Part shown: positions 28,596 to 36,527 of the stretch, piece by piece
How positions within the stretch are numbered: the stretch's first letter is position 1
Layout: every line of letters begins with the position of its first letter
NCBI GenBank assembly: GCA_947457935.1
Contig: CANGXP010000015.1
Span: 1 to 40,194, forward strand
DNA from: Alphaproteobacteria bacterium
GTDB taxonomy: Bacteria; Pseudomonadota; Alphaproteobacteria; JAJTHO01; CANGXP01
Direction: 5' to 3'
DNA length: 40,194 bases
Made by a program: the position numbers and the translations under genes
Notes under the pieces: model-generated
What the model was told of the DNA's origin: nothing
Database searches by the model: none
What the model saw: the letters and a program-made list of their open reading frames with translations, nothing else

Positions 28596-29217
28596 ATCGT
28601 GCCCCCCCATTCCTAACCTGTTGGGGGGGCGCCCCCTTAAACGCCGCATTGGCATTTTGGGCGGCTCGTTCAACCCTGCCCATGAGGGACACAGACATAT
28701 TAGCCTTGTTGCCCTTAAAACCCTGAAACTAGATGAAGTGTGGTGGCTTGTATCCCCGCAAAATCCGCTCAAAGAGCACGCGCCTGCAACCCTTGAAAAA
28801 CGCCTGATGCACGCCAATACGCTCAAAAAGCATCCCCGTATTCAGGTTGTGGCGTTTGAAGAATCTTTGCAAACAACCTACACCTACCAAACATTGCGCT
28901 ACATACGCAAAATGTCGCCAAACACCCAGTTTGTCTGGCTGATGGGCATGGACAACCTCAACACTGTGCACTTTTGGCAACACTGGCAAGCCCTGTTTAC
29001 GGAAAATTTCATTGCAATTCTCGCGCGTAAAGGGTATAGTAACCTTGTTGGTTGTAAAGCGAATATACGGTTTAAACGTTCACGCCGTTTTCATAGGGAG
29101 GCTTCTATTCTCACACAACAACAAAAACCCGCTTGGGTCATCATACCGTGCAAGAGGCATCCTGCATCTTCCACGGCCATTCGCGCCACGAAAAAAACGG
29201 AGGGCGCATGGTACTAA
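28573..29217 (+). CDS. nadD: Nicotinate-nucleotide adenylyltransferase
   Basis: It adenylates nicotinate mononucleotide in NAD synthesis. RRIGILGGSFNPAHEGHRHIS carries the nucleotidyltransferase GGSFNPxHxGH motif; WWLVSPQNPLK, VWLMGMDNL and the C-terminal SSTAIRA (S-S-T-x-I-R) complete the signature. The first about 23 residues before RRIG are not typical. Start choices are GTG 28573, ATG 28576 (both inside proA) or TTG 28621 after the proA stop. A very stable GC hairpin covers 28601-28630. The end overlaps rsfS by 10 nt. Confidence 0.92.
   Translation: MMAQSVRKSCPPIPNLLGGRPLKRRIGILGGSFNPAHEGHRHISLVALKTLKLDEVWWLVSPQNPLKEHAPATLEKRLMHANTLKKHPRIQVVAFEESLQTTYTYQTLRYIRKMSPNTQFVWLMGMDNLNTVHFWQHWQALFTENFIAILARKGYSNLVGCKANIRFKRSRRFHREASILTQQQKPAWVIIPCKRHPASSTAIRATKKTEGAWY
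28601..28630 (+). other. GC-rich hairpin between proA stop and conserved nadD coding
   Basis: GCCCCCCCA (28601-28609) pairs perfectly with TGGGGGGGC (28622-28630). The G-run can also pair with the CGCCCCC that follows, so two exclusive stems are possible. It lies in the mRNA just upstream of, or within, the nadD start region; no T-run follows. A role in lowering nadD translation is an inference. Confidence 0.45.
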
Positions 29218-29618
29218 CGCTTCAGCATCCTGACAGTTATACCACCCCGTCTCTTATAGAATTGGACAGCTTTGCTGTCTCCCCCTCTCCCCCCGACAAA
29301 TCTTCCTATCCTGATGTCTCTGCCCTTGCTGCTGTGCTCAACGATGCAAAAGCGGAAGACGTTCTTATTATTGATGTTCGGGAAAAAACTAGCCTCACAG
29401 ATTATTTTCTGATTGCCAGCGGCACATCACCGCGCCACCTCAATGCCCTCATGCATCGCGCCCTTGATTTTCTAAGCGAAGAACATGGTGTACAGGGCGT
29501 GGTAGAAGGAGTAGGCGATGCAACATGGATTGTGGTGGATGCAGGCGATATTATTGTGCATCTGTTTCACCCTGATGCGCGGCGGCTGTATGAGCTAGAG
29601 AAGGTCTGGGGGGATTAA
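29208..29618 (+). CDS. rsfS: Ribosomal silencing factor RsfS
   Basis: It binds L14 and blocks subunit joining when nutrients are scarce. The core LAAVLNDAKAEDVLIIDVREKTSLTDYFLIASGTSPRHLNAL, then GDATWIVVDAGDIIVHLFHPDARRLYELEKVWGD is the DUF143 signature. ATG 29208 is backed by GGAGGG 3-8 nt upstream. The 136 residues include an about 35-residue proline/serine-rich N-terminal extension before the domain. It overlaps the nadD end by 10 nt. Confidence 0.96.
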   Translation: MVLTLQHPDSYTTPSLIELDSFAVSPSPPDKSSYPDVSALAAVLNDAKAEDVLIIDVREKTSLTDYFLIASGTSPRHLNALMHRALDFLSEEHGVQGVVEGVGDATWIVVDAGDIIVHLFHPDARRLYELEKVWGD

Positions 29619-29621
29619 CTC

Positions 29622-29972
29622 TTGAGAATACGCACATTATACCTGAAGGTTCATGACCTTAAAGGTGCTTCTTTGTTCTGGGAAAATCTTCTACAAATCA
29701 AGCCGCACAAGTGCTTCGATACATGGCACGAGTTTCGATGCGAGAATATTAACCTCGGATTATTGCTGAATGATTTTGGCGATACGGTGCAAGGGTCTGG
29801 CTGCGTTCCTGTTTTTGAGTTTTCAGATGCAATACTATCATCGTACATTGAACGTGCTATAAATCTTGGCGCAACAATAGTTTTTGATGGCTTAATGGAT
29901 GAAAATATACTTTCTATCGTGTTGCGCGATCCATTTGGCAATGAATTTGAACTGTCAAAATTTCACGACTAA
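29622..29972 (+). CDS. VOC-superfamily (glyoxalase-like) protein
   Basis: The 116-residue single domain has a babbab pattern: IRTLYLKVHDLKGASLFWENLL at the N-terminus and LRDPFGNEFELSKFHD at the end, typical of glyoxalase/dioxygenase-fold proteins (D-P-x-G-N-x-x-E-L). The usual first metal His at the domain start is not obvious. The start appears to be TTG 29622, with a G-rich ribosome-binding stretch (GGGGGGATTAACTC) ahead, 3 nt after rsfS. The substrate is unknown. Confidence 0.75.
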   Translation: MRIRTLYLKVHDLKGASLFWENLLQIKPHKCFDTWHEFRCENINLGLLLNDFGDTVQGSGCVPVFEFSDAILSSYIERAINLGATIVFDGLMDENILSIVLRDPFGNEFELSKFHD

Positions 29973-29978
29973 TAGGGA

Positions 29979-30464
29979 CTACTCCCCCCCGCCTGCTTTG
30001 CCCACAGCACTGCTGCCGCCTTTACTATTATTAAAACGTCCCACATTGCCCACAAGCTGCTCTAGGAATGTCAACTTCTTGCCCGCACTCGGGGTTGATT
30101 TGCTGACAGGTTCAATATCGCGATAATCGCTTAAACCGCGCAACACAACCGCCTCCACCTTGTTTTGGGGATCAAAAGACAACGCCAACACGCGTTGCTC
30201 CGTAATCTCAGGCTTAAAGAACGCAATCGTCTCCGTGCGTTGTCCAATGTAAAACCAGATATTCGGATCAAATGTGCTGGTAGTCGACGGCTCGCCTAAC
30301 AGCGTCACCACATCGGTTTTTGACTGTAAATCAGGTTGAATTTTTTTCACTGTTTGTAAGTCAACAAGATTACCATGAGTGCCAATAAGGGGGGCACAAG
30401 CGACCGTGCCAGTAATTAACAAAACCGTGACAACACGGCTTAAAATGGTGTATGTTTTTTTCAT
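29979..30464 (-). CDS. bamE: Outer-membrane assembly lipoprotein BamE (SmpA/OmlA)
   Basis: This is a component of the beta-barrel assembly machine at the outer membrane. The 161 residues begin MKKTYTILSRVVTVLLITGTVACAP, a lipoprotein signal with lipobox TVAC. The domain IQPDLQSKTDVVTLLGEPSTTSTFDPNIWFYIGQR then ALSFDPQNKVEAV is the SmpA/OmlA fold. The C-terminal tail is Gly/Ser-rich. ATG 30464 is chosen from the signal peptide; the frame is open to 30506. The start overlaps the divergent chaperone gene start at a CATG. Confidence 0.9.
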   Translation of the reverse strand: MKKTYTILSRVVTVLLITGTVACAPLIGTHGNLVDLQTVKKIQPDLQSKTDVVTLLGEPSTTSTFDPNIWFYIGQRTETIAFFKPEITEQRVLALSFDPQNKVEAVVLRGLSDYRDIEPVSKSTPSAGKKLTFLEQLVGNVGRFNNSKGGSSAVGKAGGGE

Positions 30465-30960
30465 GATTTCATCTTTAAAGACTTTTTTTGGCTTTGCCAA
30501 GAGCAACGATGCAACCGCGCTTTATCAGGCGATTGTAATAGCCGCCCGTAATCCTACCCTTTACAGCCAATTTTCACTCAAAGACACCACCGAAACACGG
30601 TTTGAGCTGTTGACGTTGCATGTTTTTTTGGTGCTCCATGCCCTGCGTGATCGTCCTGAAACCGAAAAATTAAAACAACATCTTTTCAATACAATGGTCA
30701 GTGATTTAGATGAAAATCTGCGTGAAATGGGTGTTGGCGACATGTCTATCGGCAAAAAAGTCAAAGGCTTAGCAGAAATTTTCTATGGTCGCGTGAAGCA
30801 GTATAAAGAAGCATTAGAAAATAACACGTTAGAAGAAGAATTATTTAAGGTGTTTGGCGTGGCGAATTTGGCGGAGTATACGATAGCAAGACTCGCCCGT
30901 TTAGAATCTGCGGATACACCCACCCTTCCCGCCATTCTCTTGAACACACAATTATCGTAG
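30463..30960 (+). CDS. Ubiquinol-cytochrome c chaperone family (CBP3-like)
   Basis: Members help assemble cytochrome b/bc1. The family core is clear: ALYQAIVIAARNPTLYSQFSLKDTTETRFELLTLHVFLVLHALRD followed by LKQHLFNTMVSDLDENLREMGVGDMSIGKKVKGLAEIFYGRVKQY. It has 165 residues. Start: ATG 30463 (MISSLKTFFGF) is likely, ATG 30445 possible; neither has a good RBS and both overlap the 5' end of divergent bamE. Divergence from bamE is conserved in alphaproteobacteria, where a DUF177 gene and plsX usually follow; here a BrnT/BrnA module follows instead. Confidence 0.88.
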   Translation: MISSLKTFFGFAKSNDATALYQAIVIAARNPTLYSQFSLKDTTETRFELLTLHVFLVLHALRDRPETEKLKQHLFNTMVSDLDENLREMGVGDMSIGKKVKGLAEIFYGRVKQYKEALENNTLEEELFKVFGVANLAEYTIARLARLESADTPTLPAILLNTQLS

Positions 30961-31002
30961 CTACAATAATTATTGCGTGTAGAAAGAAAATAGTATACAG
31001 TA

Positions 31003-31275
31003 ATAAAAATATCGTTTGACGCAGCGAAACGCGAAAAAACACTCCAAGAACGCGGTGTGGATTTCAACGATGCGCAAACGGTGTTTGCGGGTAAGTTGTA
31101 TGAAATTGAAGACATAAGGCGTGACTATGGCGAGCAACGCATTATGTGTTTTGGAATGCTCCACAAGCGCATGGTTGTCGTGGGATATGTGCAGCGCGGA
31201 AACACTCGCCATATTTTTTCGATGAGGAAAGCCAATGCTAAAGAACAGCAACGATACACCACTCTCTTACGGTAG
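31003..31275 (+). CDS. brnT: BrnT-family toxin, start codon not canonical
   Basis: BrnT toxins are RelE-fold ribonucleases. The frame reads (ATA)-KISFDAAKREKTLQERGVDFNDAQTVFAGKLYEIEDIRRDYGEQRIMCFGML then GNTRHIFSMRKANAKEQQRYT, a full-length BrnT of about 90 residues. No ATG, GTG or TTG precedes the conserved FDAAKRE after the in-frame stop at 30991-30993; the codon where Met is expected is ATA (31003). The first usable start is GTG 31057, which would lose 18 conserved residues. The gene is either silenced by a start-codon mutation, starts at ATA, or is truncated. It overlaps brnA by 41 nt. Confidence 0.75.
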   Translation: MKISFDAAKREKTLQERGVDFNDAQTVFAGKLYEIEDIRRDYGEQRIMCFGMLHKRMVVVGYVQRGNTRHIFSMRKANAKEQQRYTTLLR

Positions 31276-31540
31276 CGATTTTGCGAAAATGGATGCGCAT
31301 GTCATCCAACCAGAAGAATATGACGAGCTTCCCGAATGGACAGACGAAATGTTCGCAACCGCCGATCTCTATCACGGCGAAAAACTCATTCGCCGTGGTC
31401 GTCCTGTGTCTGCAAGCAAAAAAATCCTCACAACACTGCGCCTTGATACAGATGTTGTTGAGCGATTCCGTGCCACGGGGAAAGGCTGGCAATCGCGCAT
31501 TAATGAGGCATTAAAGCACGCACAGATTCCCGCCGAATAA
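31235..31540 (+). CDS. brnA: BrnA-family antitoxin
   Basis: The 101-residue product reads DAHVIQPEEYDELPEWTDEMFATADLYHGEKLIRRGRPVSASKKILTTLRLDTDVVERFRATGKGWQSRINEALKHA. The C-terminal half is the BrnA ribbon-helix-helix DNA-binding domain (G-R-P-x-x, then T-L-R-L-D-x-D-V-x-x-x-F-R-x-x-G-x-G-W-Q-x-R-I-N). It normally neutralises BrnT and represses the operon. It is intact although the toxin start looks lost. The 3' end overlaps convergent lipB by 41 nt. Confidence 0.88.
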   Translation: MLKNSNDTPLSYGSDFAKMDAHVIQPEEYDELPEWTDEMFATADLYHGEKLIRRGRPVSASKKILTTLRLDTDVVERFRATGKGWQSRINEALKHAQIPAE

Positions 31541-32153
31541 ACGTCTTTTTGAAAACATTTTCCATCACAGTAAAAACCTCTTCTAAAGAGGCATCCACAC
31601 CTAAGGCATGAAGCGAGGTAACCCCAAATTCTTTAATGCCACACGGCACAATTCCTTGAAAATGCTGTAGATCGGGGTTGACGTTCAGCGATACACCGTG
31701 AAACGTTACCCAGCGCCTGAGGCGCACACCGATTGCCGCAATTTTTTCCTCAACCCCGTCAGGGGTTTCAACCCAGATACCCACACGTCCTGCCCTGCGC
31801 TCTCCCTTTACATCAAAGGCGGCAAGTGTATCTATAAGCCATTGTTCTAACGTACAAATATACCAGCGCACGTCTTGTTGATACCGATGCAAGTCCAGCA
31901 TCACATAGCCAACAGCTTGACCGATGCCATGATAGGTATATTCGCCGCCCCTGCCCGTCTGATACACAGGAAACCCTTGGGAATTTAGTAAATCGGTGGA
32001 TTTTGCACTCGTTCCTGCAGTATAAAGCGGCGGATGCTGCAACAACCACAACATCTCTTCTGCTGTTTTTCGGATGATACCCTCAACCTGCTGTTCCATG
32101 AACGCAAGCGCGTCGGGGTAAGATATAGGGGCTATAGTCTTCTTAAAAAACAC
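31500..32153 (-). CDS. lipB: Octanoyl-[acyl carrier protein]:protein transferase LipB
   Basis: It moves octanoate from acyl carrier protein to lipoyl domains, the first step of lipoate attachment. YTAGTSAKSTDLL, GRGGEYTYHGIGQAVGYVMLDL (R-G-G-x-x-T-Y-H-G), KIAAIGVRLRRWVTFHGVSLNV (catalytic Lys) and GIVPCGIKEFGVTSL (catalytic Cys) are all present. The best start is GTG 32153: AGGA lies 6 nt before it and it begins 2 nt after the accC stop; an ATG at 32192 would overlap accC. That gives 217 residues. It is the last gene of the operon. Confidence 0.94.
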   Translation of the reverse strand: MFFKKTIAPISYPDALAFMEQQVEGIIRKTAEEMLWLLQHPPLYTAGTSAKSTDLLNSQGFPVYQTGRGGEYTYHGIGQAVGYVMLDLHRYQQDVRWYICTLEQWLIDTLAAFDVKGERRAGRVGIWVETPDGVEEKIAAIGVRLRRWVTFHGVSLNVNPDLQHFQGIVPCGIKEFGVTSLHALGVDASLEEVFTVMENVFKKTFIRRESVRALMPH

Positions 32154-32155
32154 CG

Positions 32156-33502
32156 CTAATCCTGTGTGCCGCCCACAAACTTTTCCAGCCAATGAATATC
32201 ATAACTCCCATCCACAACCCCTTGTGCATCAAGCAATCGCTGGTGCAAGGGAATGTTGGTGTGAATGCCAGAAATGCCATATTCATCCAGCGCACGCTTC
32301 GCACGGGCAATACATTCCGCACGGGTATCCGCATAGACAATCAGCTTGGCAATGAGGCTATCGTAGTGGGACGGCACCGTATAGTCTGCAAACACGGCAG
32401 AATCAACGCGCACACCGGGGCCTCCGGGGGGATGATATTGCGTGATTTTTCCGGGAGACGGAAAGAACGTTTCGGGATGCTCCGCATTAATGCGGCACTC
32501 AATGGCATGTCCTTTAAACACAATATCTTGCTGGCGAATGGTGAGTGCCTCGCTTGCCGCAACGCGAATTTGCTGCTGCACCAAATCTATTCCTGAAATT
32601 AGCTCAGACACAGGATGTTCCACCTGCAACCGCGTATTCATCTCAATGAAATAAAATTTGCCGTCTTCCCACAAGAATTCAAACGTCCCTGCGCTGTAAT
32701 AGCCAATTTTTTTCGCGGCTTCCACGGCAAGCGTGCCGATAAACTCGCGGTCTTTGGCAGAGAGTGCAGGAGAAGGGGCTTCTTCCAACACTTTTTGGTG
32801 ACGACGCTGCAGCGAGCAGTCGCGCTCCCCTAAGTGAATACAGTTGCCATGTTGATCGCCCAGAATCTGAATTTCAATGTGCCGAGGGTGTGCAAGATAT
32901 TTCTCTAAATACACCTCAGGATTACCGAAATGCGCCTGTGCTTCGCTCCGCGCCATATCAAACGCTTCGGTCAACTCATCCGCGCTGTTGGCAACCTTCA
33001 TGCCTTTGCCGCCGCCACCGCCTGTGGCTTTCACCAACACAGGATAGCCAATCTCTGCTGCAACCTTCAACGCCTCTTCCGCACTTGATAAGCTGCCCTC
33101 AGATCCGGGAACAACGGGAATCCCTGCCGTAATCATCGCTTGTTTCGCCGTGATTTTATCCCCCATCACCCGCAAATGTTCTGCTGAAGGGCCAATAAAG
33201 GTAAAGCCATGCTCTTCCACCATCTCGGCAAAAGCAGCGTTTTCAGCCAGAAAACCAATACCGGGGTGAATCGCATCCGCCCCTGTGATGGTTGCAGCAG
33301 ATAAAATCGCGTGCATATTAAGGTAGCTGTCTTTTGACTTTGGCGGGCCAATGCACACGCTCTCATCCGCCATAAAAACGGGCATAGAATCAGAATCGGC
33401 GGTGGAATGCACCACGACTGTCTCTATACCCATTTCTTTGCAGGCACGTTGAATACGGAGCGCAATTTCGCCACGATTGGCGATAAGGATTTTTTTGAAC
33501 AT
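32156..33502 (-). CDS. accC: Acetyl-CoA carboxylase, biotin carboxylase subunit
   Basis: It carboxylates biotin on BCCP using ATP and bicarbonate, the first step of fatty-acid synthesis. FKKILIANRGEIALRIQRACKEMGIETVVVHSTADSDS, the ATP-grasp glycine loop KATGGGGGKGMKVA, ERDCSLQRRHQKVLEEAPSP, and FIEMNTRLQVEHPVSELI are canonical. The length of 448 is normal. It follows accB by 4 nt. Confidence 0.98.
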   Translation of the reverse strand: MFKKILIANRGEIALRIQRACKEMGIETVVVHSTADSDSMPVFMADESVCIGPPKSKDSYLNMHAILSAATITGADAIHPGIGFLAENAAFAEMVEEHGFTFIGPSAEHLRVMGDKITAKQAMITAGIPVVPGSEGSLSSAEEALKVAAEIGYPVLVKATGGGGGKGMKVANSADELTEAFDMARSEAQAHFGNPEVYLEKYLAHPRHIEIQILGDQHGNCIHLGERDCSLQRRHQKVLEEAPSPALSAKDREFIGTLAVEAAKKIGYYSAGTFEFLWEDGKFYFIEMNTRLQVEHPVSELISGIDLVQQQIRVAASEALTIRQQDIVFKGHAIECRINAEHPETFFPSPGKITQYHPPGGPGVRVDSAVFADYTVPSHYDSLIAKLIVYADTRAECIARAKRALDEYGISGIHTNIPLHQRLLDAQGVVDGSYDIHWLEKFVGGTQD

Positions 33503-33506
33503 GATG

Positions 33507-33959
33507 TTACTCGATTAACATCAGAACATCATTATATTCAACGGGCTGCGCGTCTTCGATAAGAATACGCTTCACCACCCCTGATTTCGGCGCAGGAATC
33601 GGGTTCATCACCTTCATCGCCTCAATAATCAACAGCGTTTGTCCTACTGATACGGTATCGCCCACTTGCACGAATTGAGGCGCACCGGGTTTGCCCGAAA
33701 GATACACATTGCCCACCATGGGGGAGACAACAGCATTCGGATGACTTGCCGTAATCTCAGATGGTGCTGCCACTACCGCAATAGGTGCCGCAGTACCAGA
33801 GGATGCATAAGCAACCGCTTCTGTCACCTGCTGCACTTTTGCCTTGGCAACGCGAATTTTGAAATCATCTTTTTCAATTTCAATTTCGGCTAAACCTGTT
33901 TCATCCAACAAACCTGCCAGTTGGCGGATGAGGTCACTATCAATGGTATTTTTGCTCAT
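33507..33959 (-). CDS. accB: Biotin carboxyl carrier protein of acetyl-CoA carboxylase
   Basis: It carries biotin between the carboxylase and transferase half-reactions. The 150 residues have an N-terminal helical part (SDLIRQLAGLLDETGLAEIEIEKDDFKIRV), an Ala/Pro-rich linker, and the biotinyl domain with the EAMKVMNPI site (Lys116). It is 4 nt ahead of accC and 6 nt after aroQ, the usual alphaproteobacterial order. Confidence 0.97.
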   Translation of the reverse strand: MSKNTIDSDLIRQLAGLLDETGLAEIEIEKDDFKIRVAKAKVQQVTEAVAYASSGTAAPIAVVAAPSEITASHPNAVVSPMVGNVYLSGKPGAPQFVQVGDTVSVGQTLLIIEAMKVMNPIPAPKSGVVKRILIEDAQPVEYNDVLMLIE

Positions 33960-33965
33960 AACTAT

Positions 33966-34421
33966 TTATTTTCTATTGATTATATTTTTTATTGCCTGCA
34001 ACGCAAGCGTATACCCCTCTGCCCCCAGCCCACAAACAACCCCTGTTGCCGCAAGAGAAATGTATGAATGCGCTCGAAAATCCTCACGTTGAAAGACGTT
34101 GGAGAGATGCACTTCTATAATGGGTATGCGCAGCATTTTCAAGGCATCAAGTAACGCTATAGACGTATGCGTGTACGCCCCTGCATTGATAATAACCCCT
34201 TGTGCCCTATCCGCTGCTTCTTGCACCCACGAAACAAGCTCCCCTTCATGGTTTGATTGCCGAAATTCTATCGCCATTCCAAGGGATTGCGCGGTTTCAC
34301 GGCACTGTTTTGCTATATCATCAAGCGTCACCGTGCCGTAAATCTCAGGCTCTCGTGACCCTAACCGATTAAGGTTAGGGCCATTAAGAATAAAAACCGT
34401 TGGCGTGATATTACTTGCCAC
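33966..34421 (-). CDS. aroQ: 3-dehydroquinate dehydratase, type II
   Basis: This is the third step of the shikimate pathway. FILNGPNLNRLGSREPEIYGTVTLDDI (catalytic Tyr of the lid), EFRQSNHEGELVSWVQEA, INAGAYTHTSIALLDAL and PIIEVHLSNVFQREDFRAHSYIS are all type II signatures. The start is probably GTG 34421, giving 151 residues, the normal size, and overlapping the dsbA-like stop by 11 nt. An ATG at 34487 would add 22 unconserved residues inside that gene. Confidence 0.95.
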   Translation of the reverse strand: MASNITPTVFILNGPNLNRLGSREPEIYGTVTLDDIAKQCRETAQSLGMAIEFRQSNHEGELVSWVQEAADRAQGVIINAGAYTHTSIALLDALKMLRIPIIEVHLSNVFQREDFRAHSYISLAATGVVCGLGAEGYTLALQAIKNIINRK

Positions 34422-35166
34422 CTGAACGCACTTTCTTGATTTTTTCTTGCAAGGTTGCCGCATCTGTTGCACCGGGGTAAAATTCATCCCCGATAATCAT
34501 GGCAGGCGTTCCTTGAATTTTTAGTTGCGCCGCAAATGCAACATTTTCTTGGATGTGCTTTGCAATATCTTCACTTTCCGCAGTTTTCTTCACTTTTTCA
34601 ACATCTAAACCAAGGCTCTTTGCCGTTTTTTCCAGTAATTCGGGTGTTATAGAGCCTTTAGCAGTCATCACAGCGGTATGAAACGCAAAGAACTTATCGG
34701 GCGCAAGGCGATTAACCGCTTGGGCAAATTTTGCAACCTCGTTTGAAGACTCGCTTAAAATCGGTAAATCAACAAAAACCCATTGCAGTTTTTTGTCTTC
34801 TTTTAGCACTTCTTGAATGACGGGCACCATATGACGGCAATAGCCACAATTATAATCGAAAAACTCAAACACCCGCACATCAGGATTTTTTGCTCCTGCC
34901 ACCGCAATGTTCTTATCCTTTAGTAATTTTGCAGTCACCTCGCCAATCGCACCCGCACGCCCTGCATTTTCTTCCGCCATTTTCTTTTCTTGATACGCTT
35001 TTAGCGCGTCAATAATCACTTCGGGTTTATCTTTAAGTGTTTCTTCGACAAGCGCACGCACACGGGTTTCTTGGTCTTTGGTGAAAGCATCGGCCGCGAT
35101 TGCAGCGGTTGACGATACTGTCAGCATTAGCGCGATTATCGCATTCCTTAAGAATATTTTTTTCAT
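34411..35166 (-). CDS. DsbA-family periplasmic thiol oxidoreductase
   Basis: The product has a signal peptide (MKKIFLRNAIIALMLTVSSTAAIAA, cleavage near AIA-A), an N-terminal helical region (about 27-85) of the kind that oligomerises ScsC/Com1-like proteins, then a thioredoxin fold with FEFFDYNCGYCRHMVP (Cys107, Cys110 in this numbering) and the cis-Pro loop IQGTPAMII. It probably makes or isomerises disulfides in secreted proteins. ATG 35166 is chosen because GAGG lies 5 nt before it and the signal peptide starts there. It has 251 residues and follows the M48 protease. Confidence 0.92.
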   Translation of the reverse strand: MKKIFLRNAIIALMLTVSSTAAIAADAFTKDQETRVRALVEETLKDKPEVIIDALKAYQEKKMAEENAGRAGAIGEVTAKLLKDKNIAVAGAKNPDVRVFEFFDYNCGYCRHMVPVIQEVLKEDKKLQWVFVDLPILSESSNEVAKFAQAVNRLAPDKFFAFHTAVMTAKGSITPELLEKTAKSLGLDVEKVKKTAESEDIAKHIQENVAFAAQLKIQGTPAMIIGDEFYPGATDAATLQEKIKKVRSGGK

Positions 35167-35192
35167 TGTGTCCTCGGGGTTATAAACAATCC

Positions 35193-36527
35193 TCATTTCT
35201 TGTACTGAAACTCTTCATCCTCGGCTAGTGCTTTTTTCAAGTCTTGCAAACGCTGATATTCAGGCGTGTTTTTCGTCAGCGTTTCAGCGGCACGACTTGT
35301 ATACACCCGCAAACTTGAAATATCGCGCTGCCGATACGCCTTTTCTGCTAACGCCAGTGATGCCATCCCCTCCTTGCCCTGCCTCCCATACGCAATTCCC
35401 AGCCAATGCCAGCCCTCACTATTATCCGCCTCTAAACGCGTTGCTGTTTGTAAAAAAGGTGTGGCTGCTTTTGCTGTTTCTGGAGTATCATTTGTACTCA
35501 GCATCGCTTTGCCTAATAACAACGCTAATAACGGCTCGTTAGGCTTTGCCGTGTAAGCCTTTTTATAAAAAACAACCGCTTCTTCTGCGCGTCCAGCCTC
35601 TAAATACATCTGTCCGCGTAACTCATCAAAATAGGGATTTACAGGCACTTTTGTGGCTAAATTTGCCAGCATCGCATCCCCTGTTGGCAAGTCAGGCAGC
35701 CTGTAGGCAGCAATTGCCTTTGCATACAGCGTCGCAATATCATCCCCCTGTTCTTGCAATGTTTGTTGCGGCGATTGCAAGAACCCGCGAATTTTTCCAC
35801 GCATGAGTGCATGACGCACGTCAAAATCTTTCGGCAACGGCACAGTTGAATACGGTGATTTTGCTACATGATGCTCTAAAAACTGAATACGCTCTGCAAT
35901 AGCAGGGTGGGTTTGCAAATAGGGATTCGTTTTTTTACGCCACAAATTATCTTCTTCTAAAATCCGCATCATCTCGAGCATCCCCACACTCGACATTTTT
36001 AGCCTATCAAGTGCCGTCACTGCCGCTTGATCAGCCGCGTTTTCCTGCACCCGCGAATATTTAAGGATGCTGCGTTGCGTTAAGCCCGTTGATCCTGCAA
36101 TCACCGCAATGCCCGCTTCAGGACTGCCACCCACTGCCGCTGCGGCACCTAAAACATATGACGCAATCATCGGGATAGAAAAACTACTCATCTGCTCATT
36201 AAAGCGCACCAAATGACCGCCCGACAAGTGCCCCACTTCATGGGCAAACACGCCGATAATCTGCCCCGCATTCTCGCTACGCACCAGCAATCCTGTGTGT
36301 ACAAACAGGTTTTGCCCACTTGCAACAAAAGCGTTTAACGACGGATCGTTAACAAGATGCACCCTCACGGTGTCAGAATTTAAACCTGCATTTTTGAAAA
36401 ACGGCGTAGCATATAGCGAGAGTGTTTCTTCAATTTCTGCATCACGTAATAAGGATATGCCGCGTTTTTCAGCGTGTGCAGGCAACACACTGAGAGCAAA
36501 TAGAAAGAAACATACTATAAAACGCAT
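35193..36527 (-). CDS. M48 metalloprotease with TPR domain (BepA-like)
   Basis: The product has a signal peptide (MRFIVCFFLFALSVLPAHA). The M48 domain has VFAHEVGHLSGGH (HEVGH 96-100) and the third zinc ligand in ENAADQAAV (Glu162); the Q-x-x-x-S-x-x-x-E-N-A-A-D arrangement is standard. The C-terminal about 180 residues are TPR helices (AEEAVVFYKKAYTAKPNEPLLALLLGKAML and GWHWLGIAYGRQGKEGMASLAL). It resembles BepA, which degrades stalled outer-membrane proteins, so a role in envelope quality control with the DsbA-like neighbour is likely. It has 444 residues. The start overlaps the upstream stop (TAATG). Confidence 0.93.
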   Translation of the reverse strand: MRFIVCFFLFALSVLPAHAEKRGISLLRDAEIEETLSLYATPFFKNAGLNSDTVRVHLVNDPSLNAFVASGQNLFVHTGLLVRSENAGQIIGVFAHEVGHLSGGHLVRFNEQMSSFSIPMIASYVLGAAAAVGGSPEAGIAVIAGSTGLTQRSILKYSRVQENAADQAAVTALDRLKMSSVGMLEMMRILEEDNLWRKKTNPYLQTHPAIAERIQFLEHHVAKSPYSTVPLPKDFDVRHALMRGKIRGFLQSPQQTLQEQGDDIATLYAKAIAAYRLPDLPTGDAMLANLATKVPVNPYFDELRGQMYLEAGRAEEAVVFYKKAYTAKPNEPLLALLLGKAMLSTNDTPETAKAATPFLQTATRLEADNSEGWHWLGIAYGRQGKEGMASLALAEKAYRQRDISSLRVYTSRAAETLTKNTPEYQRLQDLKKALAEDEEFQYKK

